A DNA stretch of 64,000 nt from Sepiola atlantica (Eukaryota > Mollusca > Cephalopoda > Sepiida > Sepiolidae), in NCBI GenBank assembly GCA_963556195.1, contig OY744529.1, positions 62,051,580-62,115,579 on the forward strand, given 5' to 3'. Positions 47,080 through 60,900 of the stretch are shown here, in pieces. Below the pieces are notes generated by a model, which was not told the origin of the DNA, ran no database searches, and worked only from the letters and a program-made list of their open reading frames with translations. How positions within the stretch are numbered: position 1 is the stretch's first letter; each line of letters starts with the position of its first letter. The position numbers and the translations under genes are program-made.

Positions 47080-50000
47080 ATCGTTCGTATGTCACATAAA
47101 AATAATACCTGTCCTATGTATATTTTTTATGGGAGCATTATGTCCGAATTTCTGAGAATAGCTCACGTTACTCTAAGATTAATAGATTTTATACCTTCAG
47201 TTGCTGCTTTAGTCATAAGAATGATTAAACAAGGTGGGATCAAAATAAAATATTGAGACAGTTAAATAAGACAATAATGCACCATCCTGACGCCCTTAAG
47301 TTATATCAAATTAATCAGAGTAGATTGATAGAGCAAATCCAAAACTATATAAGAAATTCAATCTAAAATGTATAGCATATGTAAATAGTACATATAGTGT
47401 AATATGAGGATAAAATACACGATATATCATAAAATGAAATGCTGTGGAGACAAAATGTGTGAAAAAGACAAAAGGAAAAACAAATTAAAACACAGAAAAA
47501 AATCTTCCTGTAAACGTCTTCAGAAAAAGTGATGATTTTAGATTTATTGAAATAACGGCAAAAACATAGAAAATAAAGAAGAAACCAACAGGATGTTATT
47601 GGCATGTGCGTAACTATTTGAAAAAAAAAGTATTATAGGTGCGTGTGACAAAGACGTTAAAATGGGGAGGGGGGGGGGAGAAAGAAAATAGAAAAAGAAA
47701 CAAAGGAAAAGAAACAAATGGAAACATGGATAAATGCAGAAAAATAAGTAATATTTTAACTAGGATCGAAGTTTGTTCTGCAGTGGCGAGCTATATTGCA
47801 TTGTTTGATGTTTTGTTAAGGAATAAGATCCGAGTGTAAGGTTTACATTAGATAGTGATGAAGGAAGAATTACAGCATTTTCAAGGCATTCGCGGCATGG
47901 GAGAAAGGATTCAGTTTTAAGGAGGGTGCAGTTTGAAAAGTAAGAATTGTAGGTAAAAGTCATATACACACACAAAGAATGAAATACAATAAACAGTGAT
48001 TTAAAGATAACAATATTTTATTGAGAGAAAAATATGTTATGTTAAGGCACTAGCATGGCGACATGTAGTAGTGATTTCCTCAACAGAGGATCTAGCTGAG
48101 ATCAATGCCGCATGTGTTTGTTGGTGGGAAAAGTATGATTTACTTCGATGTGGAGATATGATATTTCGTTGGTTGGTGACGATCTGGTTAGCCGTTAGTT
48201 AGATTTTATTTTTTATAGATGTGCATATGGAAGGTTCTGGAATATTTTTCCTCCCATGCCTAACACGCTGATTGGCTACTATTTGTGTATGTGGTTAGGT
48301 TGAGCATGCTTACTTCATTTTGTGCTTTGTTGATGAGTTAATATCTCAAATTGCAGTCAGTCTTGACAATCTCCAAAGGTCTGACATTTATGAGGCTTTC
48401 CCATCGCAAGACGATCAACAAGACTCTGGAATTTCTGTTGTAGTTTCGATTTTGTCCATCAAAACTCTAATCAGTTTTGCTTCATTTGTGGAATTCATCC
48501 CTCCTCAAGTGCTTGCCAAGAAGAGTGGGCAACAGATCGTGGCTATTGAATTTAGTAGTCAGTGCTCAACTGTCTGACCAGTTGAATTACAAACAAATAA
48601 ACTGAAAGAAAAAAAAACACTTAAAATCTGGTTTATAAAAAGGCTGGAATGTCCCATTATGCTCAGACGGCCAAGTCCATTCTCTGAGTTCTGATTGGCT
48701 GCTAGTCCATGAGTAGATAATCTAAAGAAAATTCTTGCTTGATTTACATGTCAACTATTGAAGCACTTTATGTCGGTAAGTATCAGTTTGATTCCACAGT
48801 GTCACAAAATGTTTGTCAGTTCCACTGTCCCAACTGTAGTAACCGCATCCAAATACATTGAAGCAATTTTGGGTCTGCTTTAATGGTCCTTTCGGCATTC
48901 AGTTTGCATGAAATGATTTATTTGTATATATTTGCAAAATGGTTTTGACTCAATTCTTTTTAATGTATAATTAAATCTCACTTTTTGATTCACTCATAGC
49001 TCTCTCATATTAGTAAGTATTTGTTTACTTGCTCTGTCTTCAGCGGTCATATGACCTTCTTCTTCGTCTTCTTTGTCTTCTTCTTCTTCTTCGTCTTCTT
49101 CTTCGTCTTTTTCTTCTTTCTTTTTCTTCTTTCTTTCAGTAGAAAAAGAATGAAATCTTATTCTAACATTTATATCAACTTTATTGACCATCTTCGTTAA
49201 CATTGTTATAATAGAGAAGGTGTAAGTAATATAGAATAAGGCGATGAGTCTGGGCGACGAAAAAGATTTGAGAGTCCATAATATGTAAGAATGAATGTCC
49301 TGTTTGTAGGGAACAGAAAAGAGTACATAACAGGAGAATGTTCTTAGGAGAAAGTCCGTACGTACGTAGGTGTTAGTTTAAAGGCAGGCCGTGTTCATAT
49401 GTGATTTGTAAGTTTGCGTTGAAATGGTATGCAGCCATCTTGGATATTGAAGTCTTCTCGTCGACACTGAAAATCGCTTTTTTATTTTTAAAGGCTAAAC
49501 AATTAATATTTCGACAACTTTTCTAGAAAAAAAAACGATATAAAAAAAATAATTCCATCCATTATTGCTTAACTTGCGAAAATTCATTAAAATTTGATCA
49601 TTATCTGATTTTTGAAAGATTTTAAAAATCAAAATGACCTTGAAATGATCTCCATGATGAACATTTTTACCCTAATATTTTGCTCTGATCTATAATTCAT
49701 TATATTCGGTTTAACGCCTGTTTTACATGCTGGCAGGTATTGAACGACTTTTAGACGTTTTCTGGCTAGGTCTTTATTTATCCTTTTTCCTTCAAATCTA
49801 TCCTTATAACTTGCTCCCCTGTTTTCCATGGCTTTTCTCTGACAGCTGACCCTGCTACCTCAATTATTCTACATCTACTAGCCAAAGAACTCTCATTCAT
49901 TATTTTCAATGTGACCAAATCAACGAAGTCTCCTTTTCTGTATGCATCTCCCTATACTGTTCAGATTTAATCTTCCTCTGAGATCATCAGATCTAAGCCC

Positions 50001-53000
50001 GTTTTTAAGACTCACATTCCACATTCATCGTATCATTCTCATACTATTTCTCTTTATGCAACAAATATCCTCAACCCTCACTGAATAGGTTTTTTCTTGC
50101 ACACATCATCACACTGCATACTCATGCCTGATAGAGTATCCCTTTGGTTGAAAACGGTAATGTTCTGCTGGTTAGTAATGGCAGAATTTCCCTGAACTTA
50201 CTCCATCCACTTCTAACCCTTGCTATTACACCGGTGCCAGTTCCCCCCTATGCTCTAATAGCATCACCAAGATAACAACACTTCTAGAAAAACTCAGTTA
50301 CCCTGCCATTCAAATATACTTTCTCCACATCTGAGTTCTCATCCCTCTCCATTGTTTTACATTTCTTGCACACAAACTGGTTATTATCTCTCAACCTACC
50401 TATAATTTCACCGCACTTCTTGTGAACCCAATGCTTACAGGTACCATAAACAATTAAGTTGCGCCAACCCCTATTTCCACAAACTGAGCAAGGGAACTTT
50501 CCTCTTTCTGAGGGCTTTCCAACACTGACCATCACTTTGGTCTTGGTAAGATTCACTCTCAAACCTTTATTTCAATTTTTTATAGCAATGCATGCGTTCG
50601 GGTGTCTTTCAGAACAGGTGATCGCTATTTTGTGTCTTCTGTTGTCTTAAGTGCATATGCGAGGGTCAGAATGAAAGAGTTAAAGAAAAGAGTTGAATTT
50701 ACATGTATACACATTTATTCTCACATAGACAATTTGTGAAAGACAATCGTAAAAAGGATATACGAAACATGATGCATAAAAGGGTGAAAACCACAGACGT
50801 AATTACTAAGTGAAGAATACATTAATGTCCTAATATAATCGAAATGTGTTTCCAGGGTCAACGAATAGAGTGAGAGATATACATGGACAATGTATAATTA
50901 AATGTGACTTACATTTAGCTGTTGATGTAGCTGTGACCAGAAGACAAGGACTTGAAAGCGATTTCGACCAGGATTAGTGAAAAGCATGTCTAGATGGCAA
51001 TCGATCGAAACACGCCCAGTAGCTTGGGTGTTCAAGCCAGAAAGAGTATGAGATCCGGTTTTATATTCCCCATGTGGATGGAATTATATATTTTTGACTT
51101 CCAGCACAGGAGAGTGCATTCTGTTTTTGGTTAGTATGATTAAGGGGAGATAACTTAGATATGATCCAAGGGAGATCATTCCGGCTAATTTTGAGCCAAC
51201 ACTCCTTTAAAAACTGCTACACCCACTAATTCGACCATCCCTAATCACCTCTATTTATGCGGTTTCAAAGCGAAATAGTTCTTCATGAATGAATCTTCTT
51301 ACTAAAAGAGCCCATTACAACTTTCCCACCGAAAAAATTATCCCGCCGAAAATCCATATATGGAATATCGAGTGTCATATGACCATTCACATGACAAAAA
51401 TTAGCAGGGTCTCAGATTCTTTTACCAATATTTTTAGATCTTGAAAAAAAGATTTTCAGTTTGTTTTTTGCCCGCCACCTTTAACCTTTCAGAACTCAAC
51501 CTTCCATCCACTTCCTTGAAGTTATTAAACAAGACACGCTGTATATTTATTGCCTAAGTAAAAAGCTGGAACCAAGCTTTGAGAAAAACACCTAAGATCC
51601 ACCTTCGAGCCCTATCAAAGAAACACGATTATCACCACAAGAAATATATTTGACCCCACGCCTTAAAATCAAGTCATTCAAGGAACCCAACGGCTATAAT
51701 ATATATTCAGAGGAAGTATCTGAATATGAAATTTATGAGAATGAAATAGAAATCAAAAGAGTTTTAATGGTAGCCAAACTGTATAATTTCGAGTGATAAA
51801 AATGTCTGCTGTCAATAAACTGATTAATACCTTTGATTTGTTTTTCTTTTCTTACCAGCTCACAAAGAATGGTGTGATTACATTGGGCAGTGTTCATTCT
51901 GAGAATCAAAAAACATCTTTGAACTACATTCCACAGCCCTTACCCCTCCCAACTGCCTACCCCCTAATTGCACCATTCTGGACTAACGCACAAATGACCC
52001 TGCAGGGAAAGGTGTGGTTTCAGCAGACAATGGATATAACCAAACTCGACATTATAAAACGTAAAATTCAGTGTCTCTACCCCGACAACAAGGACATTAC
52101 TGTGAAATGGGCTTTCATGGCAACTTGGGAGAATGTGACTTTTGTGACAGACTTACAAAAGGTAATTTAAATTTTTATTTCATAAATTCGGGAGGATATT
52201 TTTTTCTTTTCATGTTCAAAATGATTATCTCCCTTTAAAGCTTGTCCATACACAAAGAATTTAGTGCAGCTTTTCTCAACCTTTTTACTTTTGCGCAACC
52301 TTTAAAATAGATGATATTGCAAGGAATCCCTGTGCCAAACAAAATTATATAGCATATCTGTCCTATGTTATTTTCATCATAGTTCACATGATAAATCATC
52401 ATATTCGGTTTAATGTCTGTTTAACATGCTGGTATGCATTGGACGGCTTTTAGAAATTGACTTCCTGTTGTGGCCTTAAAAGGTCGGAAAAAATAACACA
52501 AACAAAAGGTAATTAACAAGAAATTGTATTAACAGAAAGTACAGAAGTAATGGGTTGATAGAGGTTTCTTCCTCACCTCGCTTCTCTTCTCACTTCTGCT
52601 GATTGGTTATAACGACTCTATTTATTGGAAGAGTCCATACAGTGAGGGAATAGGGTAGATCACATAACACCTCTTTTTTTTAGCCGTACACCACATGAAA
52701 TCAATATTTTTTTATTTTGGAGATTTATCGTTATTAAGTCCGTGATATTTCGTTTTTTTATCTTCTATGTTCTAAAGCTGTTTGTGGCATCAGAACATGT
52801 CAAATACGACATCCATTAGGTCTTCCTCTGAGGGATTGTTGTCGACGGCATTTTAATACCATTTCCTTATTTTATTCAGGTGTCTTTTATGGATGAACCT
52901 TGTGTCTCTTGATCATGTATATCATGTTCCGGATCTGTTTATCCACTGTACTTTTTTTCCAGTAGAACCTCTTGTTTTGGAACATTTTTTTGCCAACTTT

Positions 53001-55004
53001 AAAATGACCCGTTGTCATTTTATTTGATCGTCCAGGTTTCGAATGGATTGATAACAATCTATCAAACACTGTAATAATCTTCCCTGCAAACATTACCTCT
53101 GCTAGCAGTACGGGAAATGGAGCATTTCTTTTCTTTTTAAAAACTGGTTGCATATTTGGTTTCAATTCAAACTTGGCAGACATCTTTTTACATCGCCCAA
53201 ATCTACTGGAGAAAACTTCAGGACAAGTTTCTTTTAATTCTTTTTTTAGTATCTCTGATTTGGCATTTACATTTGTAATTTTTTGGCATAAACAAGTTAG
53301 TGGCAAATTCCATAATTGGAACTGTTCTATCTAGATTGTTTGTGTTGATCATTACGTTTTTAATTTCAAGGTTTTTCCTTTGAATGTGACGTTTACAATT
53401 AGTTTTCCCAAATATTTTATTTAAGTGTAATTTTGAAACATGCAAAAAAAAAACTTTTTTGTCAACATTAAAACGACCCTTCGTCACTTTATTTGATCGT
53501 CCATAAACACTGTCTTTATCTCCCTTGCAAACATTACCTCTACTGGCGTCCTGGATGATGGAGCATTACTATTAGGAATAATTCTATAGACCTTGAAAAA
53601 TTCTTGTATGGCTTTTTTGGTAAGAGTGCCTCTTTCTTCCTAAGAGCTTCCTTAAAGGTATCCACAAAACGTTATGTCTGTCCATTGCTTCTTGCATGAT
53701 ACGGAGTGATCGTGATATGCTCCAGACAATGTTTGACAAAATTCTCTGAATTTACTAGACATGAATTGCGTTCCATTGTCTGACACAATGCAGTCAACGA
53801 CCCTAAACCGGGCGGATAATTCATGTAAAAATTAGTGGTTACCTAAGTGGTTGTTTTTTATATCTCAAGATTTTCGGCCATTTAGAGAAACTGTCAACCA
53901 CAATCAGGTTGTAGAAACCATCCAGTGAGCCAGCAAAGTCAAAGCGGATCCTAGCCCACGGTCGGTCAGTTTTAGGCTATGTGCTGAATTTTATTGGAAG
54001 TGCCTTTCCACAAATTAGACACTTTTAAATTTTATATGGGCAATGTTTGTACCAATACAATTGCCCATAGCTAAAACAAGGTTTAGGTAGTAAGATATTT
54101 TTTTAAAGTTGACCAGATTTAGTTGGTGAATTTTTCTTATAGGTGACACACCACTTTGCTTAATGTCTTGTCGCAGTGCCTCCAACCGCCACTATGTTAG
54201 AAGCGTCACAACCTCAACAGGCCTTCTTCAAAAGTGTGGCATCAAGCAACGCCCCCAAGACAAACAGATCCTGACGATTAACTTCGTTTGGAAACAAACC
54301 TGACATGTGCTGCTGAAATTCCTCCACGAAAAAATACAGGATTTTATTTATCTTCAAATTTTTACAAAAAAGTTCACAATATAGTAAAAGGATCAGATGT
54401 TTCCTGCCGATCACAGAACGCCTACACGTTCTGTTTTTTTAACACTCTTTCTCTCACTGAGGCGACACACCAGTCTTTAAAGATGAATACTAATATGGTC
54501 AGCTAACACCCCATCTATTTCAAACCGGAATAAATTCGGCCAGGAATTTACCCCAGTAGATGCTGATATTTGATGTGACCATCAGAGGACTGATGTCGGT
54601 ACAGAAATAGATTCAGATACACTATATAGTGTACAGTTATTTATTCTATAGATATAGAACATGATTCACATTTTTTTGTATACAAAACATTTGTATTTTT
54701 CTTTTTTTCAATAAATGACAATCGTTTAATAATTTTTGTTTTTCTATTTCAGTTTGTAAACACATTCCAACTCGTTTTGGCAAATACAGAGGATTCTTCA
54801 TTTATCCTTTTCCAATATAGAAATTTGACCCTGGACACTTGGCAGATAGCTGATAATGAAACGGACAAAAATCACACCCAATCAGCTGTGGTTAGTCTAT
54901 TTCCATTGGTTAATCAAGATAACAATATTTCCTTTTGCAGTTTGGTAGCAATTTTCAGAACAACATTCCAAAATTAAATATATTGTAATAAAGGTGATGG
55001 ACCA

Positions 55005-55061
<57 letters not shown>

Positions 55062-57861
55062 CAGCATCTTCTCTTGCAGGCAAGTATTGTTAAATATAAC
55101 TGACAACTTATGTCTGGATATCCTTTGGTAGATCCTTTCAATACGCCGAATCAGAATCTTAGTTTCGGGGGGAATTGCCTGATGACTCTGCCATAGTTTT
55201 GATTTGTGTCCCAAGTACTTTCAGACCCATCCGGGTCCATCTTCAGGAGAATAAGGATAATCAGGTACAGACCATGTGTTAGTATTATAGATGGTTTTTG
55301 CAGGAATTATGTAATAAGTACGAAACTATAGTTAGAATTATAGACATTTAATATATTATTACTAGTATTAAAGTTAATTCTGTTAATTACGTTTATTTTT
55401 TTGGTTTTTATATATAGGGCTTCTAATATATGGAGTTTTTGTTTATCTGTTTAAAGGGAGATAACTGTTTTGTATCCTAAAATTACCTCCTTTGCCAATA
55501 GACGTTTTGAAGCAGAATTTATCTGCCCATGGTGAGAGATTTGGGCAGGATTTATCTGCCGTGACAGATTGCATGACCATAACAAAGAGGGAAAAGAAAT
55601 CGGCTGAGCTACAGACAATTAATTCCTCTTCATCTTAGTAATCCTTTCAGTTGTAAAATTGTTAAATAAATAATTTTATACTGTTGATCTCCATAGAATC
55701 GTTTCATCTATTTATTTCTTCATATTTGCATCTCACAACCCAACCACTCCTTCACAACAAATTGGTGACGAGGATAAGATCCTTTTAATCATAATTTATT
55801 TCATTACAACATTTTCTTTTTAATCATAGGCTGGTTACAACGGGGGCGATGGTAGCAGCTATACTATGTTGCCTGGATCTACATCAAAAGACATTCTGAA
55901 AATCCAGTCAGAATCCAATGTGAATGTTTCTGGTCTGTGGGTATTTCGATGTGATCAATCCCAGAAACCATGCGTTCAGAAAGGTAACAGCTTCTTTTAT
56001 TGACTTTGAGAGAAGTGCCAGTAACTTGCAATGACTTACTACAGCCACATAAAATATAAATATATTTAATCTATATATATAAATGTTAATGCCTGTGTGT
56101 GTGTGTTCCCTATAGAAAGAAAGGTTAGAGAATCTACATAAAAACAAAAAGTATATTTATATGTAAAATTTTCCAGAGAAGACAATGGAAGTCCCCCCCC
56201 CAAAAAAAAAACAGAGTTGGGGGGGGGGGGGGAAACATCCATTAGAACTTCAATTGTTTTATTTTGATGAAAACTAAATCATACATATAAAATTTTCTGG
56301 GGAAGACAATGGAAGTAGTCCCAAATTTCTGTGGGCCTCCTAATGTGATGAATCTCTATGTGCCCCTTCTAGGAGAGGTATAAGGGCAGACACCCCTTAA
56401 ACATTCTAATACATATATCCGATTTTAATGAAATTTAAACCATATGTATAAAGACACTTATTCCAAGAGTTTTCCAAAATTTCAGTTTCTTCCGACTATA
56501 TTAGAGGGTGAAACGGACAGCAGTAAAAAAAAAAAAAAAAAGAAGAAAGTAATATGGTGTTATGAGCATACTGAAAAAAGACATAGTAGTGATCCTCATT
56601 AAATTCCGAGCAACGTCGGGTCTTTCTGCTAATATATCATAAAAAATAGGCATCTTTAAATATATTCAATCATAATAACGTTTCATTTTGTACAGTAACC
56701 TCTCAAACAATGTTATATACAGAGTGATCCCCCCAAATGCCACCCATCGAACACTTAATAAAATTCACAATCCTTTCTGAAATTCAACCCTATTTAGTAC
56801 AAATAAACTTTAGCTTATGCCCGACTTGTCCACCAAGTTACCGTCAGGAATATTAAACAGTCTTTGTTTTATCGTCATTCAATGATATGGATATGCAGGG
56901 ACACTTTAATGATCGTCTCATCAGTAAGATGTGTGATCTTGAATTGACTTTACCGTATTGACTCACCGTACCTTAACCACCCTCTGATTTTTATCTGTTG
57001 GGTTGTCTCTAAAATAATGTTTATCAGAACAATCCCAAAACTATTCCTGAACTGAAGAGGGCCATCACAGCCCAAATCAGGACAGTCTGCCAGAGTTATT
57101 GACACTTTTGCATGTTGTATCCAGGTGTGCTTATCATCAAGTGACAATAAAACAGACTGTTGGACATTTATGACTGAAAGTTGGTGGACAAGGCAGGCAT
57201 GAACTGAAGTTTATTTGTACCAAATATGGTTGGATTACATAAAGGATTTTGAATTTTATTAACGATTCCATGGGTGTCATTTTGGAGCAGGAGTGAGGGG
57301 GTCACATTGTAAAAATGCATTGTTTTTCAACCTTGCCAAAGTGATTAATACTCTTATGATTTAAAAGTCTAATAAATATATTACTGATGACAGCTCTGAT
57401 AACATTATAAGATATTTTGCCACAGAATATTCAAGAGTTATTTCCCTCGAACCATATCTAAGTTATCTCCCCTGAATTATACTGAACAACCACAGAATGC
57501 ACTCTTCTACTTCCGGAAACCAAATTAAATTCCAAGACTGTGTGTGAAATTACAAACCTGATATCTATCTCTTTCTTGGCTGGGCTTAAAGCTTGGTGGA
57601 TATGGTCCGCCTGGTCTGCCATCTTTGCATGGCCTTCATAACTCTTACGCCATTCCCAACAGATTCCTCTTCTGGTGGTAGAATCAGGCTTCCAGAATAT
57701 AAACGACAAAGTAAGTCATATTTATTTCTACATTATTCATTACATATCTCTCTCTATTTGTTTACTCTGACAATACATGTTCTTTATTGGTCCGTGATTT
57801 TCATCCTCTTCATGTATTATGTTTACTTCTAACAGTTGACCTTGACAAACGGTCTTTGTGA

Positions 57862-57912
<51 letters not shown>

Positions 57913-60900
57913 CGTGTGTGCGTGTGTGTGCGTGTGTGTGCGTGTGTGTGTGTGTGTGTGCGTGTGTGTGTGTGTGCGTGTGCGTGTGTGTGAGTAAATC
58001 CAATGGTTTCTTAATTTTTACCTTCATTTTATTTTTCTTCCATCCCTCATGTGTACATAACATACAACATGGCAACTGCCTGTTTGGAAAGAAACCCAAA
58101 CATGTGGTCGCTACAAAAACATAGAAATAGAATATCAAATATTCTTATTTTCAAATATAATCATATTTCAAATTCTTGTTAATTTATTTGTCACCAAAAT
58201 GTTTTCTCATATTTAATTTATTCATTTTCTTATTATGAACATGTCAACTGGAGTTAGGATCCGTACTTTGAAGAATCCAGTGGATCAGTACTCTACAAGA
58301 GAGAAGAATAAAAGCTGATTTAATTGAAACTTAAAAGTTTCAATTAATAAATTAATTAATTAATTAATAAATTAATAAATGACATTTCTAAATACGGTGG
58401 ACATTTTTAAAATATTTCTCTTTATCTGCAAAGGCAAATTTCAAAAACTAGATCTATTAACCTGTAGGGACCAGAGTTCTCTCCCTTGGAAGAAATTATT
58501 TTCCAGACTAAAGTTATGTTTCTTGATAAAAAGGGTATCTAAGCCCTTTTTACCTCTTGGTAACAAAAAGTAGATCTGCCTTTTTTTGCACGTCACCTAA
58601 CAGAAAACATACCATGGGGAAATGTAACTTTTTGCCGTGTGTTTAGCACATACATTCTTTACTTTCTAGTGAATAACTTGTGCATTTTTATTTGTATGGG
58701 AACAATGTATTTAATTGTATGCTTAATCTATGTGTACATGTCTCCTCTATTGTCGTTAATAAACGAAATATCTTTGTCCACCACAGGTTTTGTACAAGCT
58801 TTTACTTTCTACATGTGCGTATAGTCAACCCAACACATAGCAATTCTTACCAACATCCAAGATGCTCAGAGAATGCTTTACTCACATACTGTTAATCTTT
58901 ATATAAATAGAATATAAAATATTCTAATTCTTCAAACCAATTAATTTTTTTTTGGGGGGGGGGGCTAATATTTTTGGAGCAATATATATTTTGGCTAATA
59001 TTTTTGGAACAGATCAGATTAAGAACAGTTTTACTCTGACAATTAAGATGGAATTAGATGAATTCAGAAATAATGGTGACAAAAAGGAATTAAGGGGGCA
59101 TTTTGGGAACTATCGGATGAAATATTTAACAGAATTTGACCTTTATGTTAATGCTGTATTAATAGTGTAAATGTCATCATCATCATTATCATATTCGGTT
59201 TAACCCCTGTTTTACATGGTGGCACGTGTTGGACAGCTTTTAGAAATTGACTTCCAAACTGACCTATCTCTGGCTGGGTCTTTATTTATGCTTCTTTCTC
59301 TCAAATTCATTCTTATCACTTCCTCCCATGTTTTCTTTGGCCTTCCCCTGCCAACTGACCCTCTCATCCTTTTATCATAGAAATATATTTTTGATGAATT
59401 TGAAATATGTGAGGGTCTGATCTCTTGGACTTAGTTTCAAAATGTATCTCATTATTAGGGGAAGGGTGAGAGGTGGTGAAGTGGATACCGACATGGACTG
59501 ACGACCTGGGTGTGTCAAATTCAAATCCAGTTGGTTCCATAGCACTACTTCCACTATGGATGTTGGAAACCTTCCTGTGGTCCCTCTTGTGAGTACCTGA
59601 TTTTAGAAAGCATTAGGAAAACCAATGCTAACAACAGAATCGAGCCAATCAAGTCGTACAATGCTGATTCATATGAATTTTTTTATTGAAATCGTTCCAG
59701 AACAAGGCATGAAGCCACTTGATGTAAGGAGCTAACAAGAACGAAATATGATTATCACAAAGACAGGAGATGCCTATTGGCCTTAGTTTTGAAAAGACCA
59801 AGGTTATAGGTAGGAGGAAAATAGTCAACCTGCAGTTCTTGGAAATAAGCTACTGGAATAAGAAGCTGTATTACAATGAGTTATCAAGACAGCGAATTGA
59901 TGAAGACAACTAGAACAACAAGTAAAACGAGTTGAAACAAAGGAAGCAGGGAATAGATCACATAACTCTGAAGAACACATGCCATGATAGTATTTATAAA
60001 AAAAGACTGAGACTAGCAACATCATGTCTGTGAGAGAGAGCGTGCAGAGAAGAAGAAAGGGTAGGGCCAATCAAATTGCAGATACATTTCTGCACCTTAT
60101 CAAGAACCCTAAAATGGGACAGAGATTCACAAGCCCAAATATGACAACAGTACTCCATACATGGTCTGATAGTAGATTTGTAGAGATAGAGAATAGCCTC
60201 AGGTGTGAGTAAGTGTTTGGACCGATAGAGAGAACCGACTTTATGAGAAGAAGAAAGAGCAATGGATCTAATGTATGAACTCCAAGAAAGATTTGATGAG
60301 AGAGAAAGACCAAGAAGTTTCAGAGTCGATTTCTCCTCAAGAGCAGAGCCATCCATGAGAATCTCAGGAAGAAAAGGGACCGATAGGGAAAGAGTATTTC
60401 TGCTAGTATATATCTATAATAATAAGAGAGACGTATGTATGTCGGTCTGTTCGTCTGCTTTTTTCTTTCAGTGCATGCTAACTACTTTTAGGTTATTAGA
60501 CCTTGGAACTTTTGTAGTACTAATCCGCTATCTAAGCAGATTGTCTGAAATTTTTCAATTTTAAAAATTTAAATACTTGTAAAATATTTGATTACATAAA
60601 TTATGAATATATTTATTTTGAGACTTATATTCAAAATTGCTTTTCTTTTTTTCTTTCTATCCTCAGGTTTGGCAATGATGCTTCTGTTTGTCATCTTGTT
60701 GTCACTTCTAGCAGGAATTACAGTTGGTCTGCTAATGGCCTGGTGCTTTTGGAGCTGGAAACACAAGACGAAGTAGGTGTGTCCCTTGATTTCCAAATAA
60801 AAGAACCACTATGAGTTAATTGATAATAATAACGAATTTGGGTAAAAATTGCACAAAACAAAATGGCCTAATAAAAATAGTGGAGGTAAAAATAGCACAA

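Larger units (their letters stand above)
52466..54190 (-). mobile_element. Rearranged Mag-like Gypsy element, minus strand, intron 2
   Basis: An LTR of 204 bases (52466-52669, TG...CA) has an A-run/GAGG polypurine tract beside it. Upstream on the minus strand lie integrase and protease/RT pieces in scrambled order, so internal deletions and a partial duplication occurred. The element inserted into or beside the LINE fragment at 52394. Confidence 0.65.

Noticed and set aside
48320..48577. Possible exon of another gene
   Set aside because: No recognisable motif and no convincing flanking acceptor and donor.
52887..54190. Intact retroelement polyprotein in intron 2
   Set aside because: Frames are broken and modules are out of order; described only as remnants.
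57858..58138. Cys-Val and Thr-His repeat proteins
   Set aside because: Translation of the (TG)n/(CA)n array.
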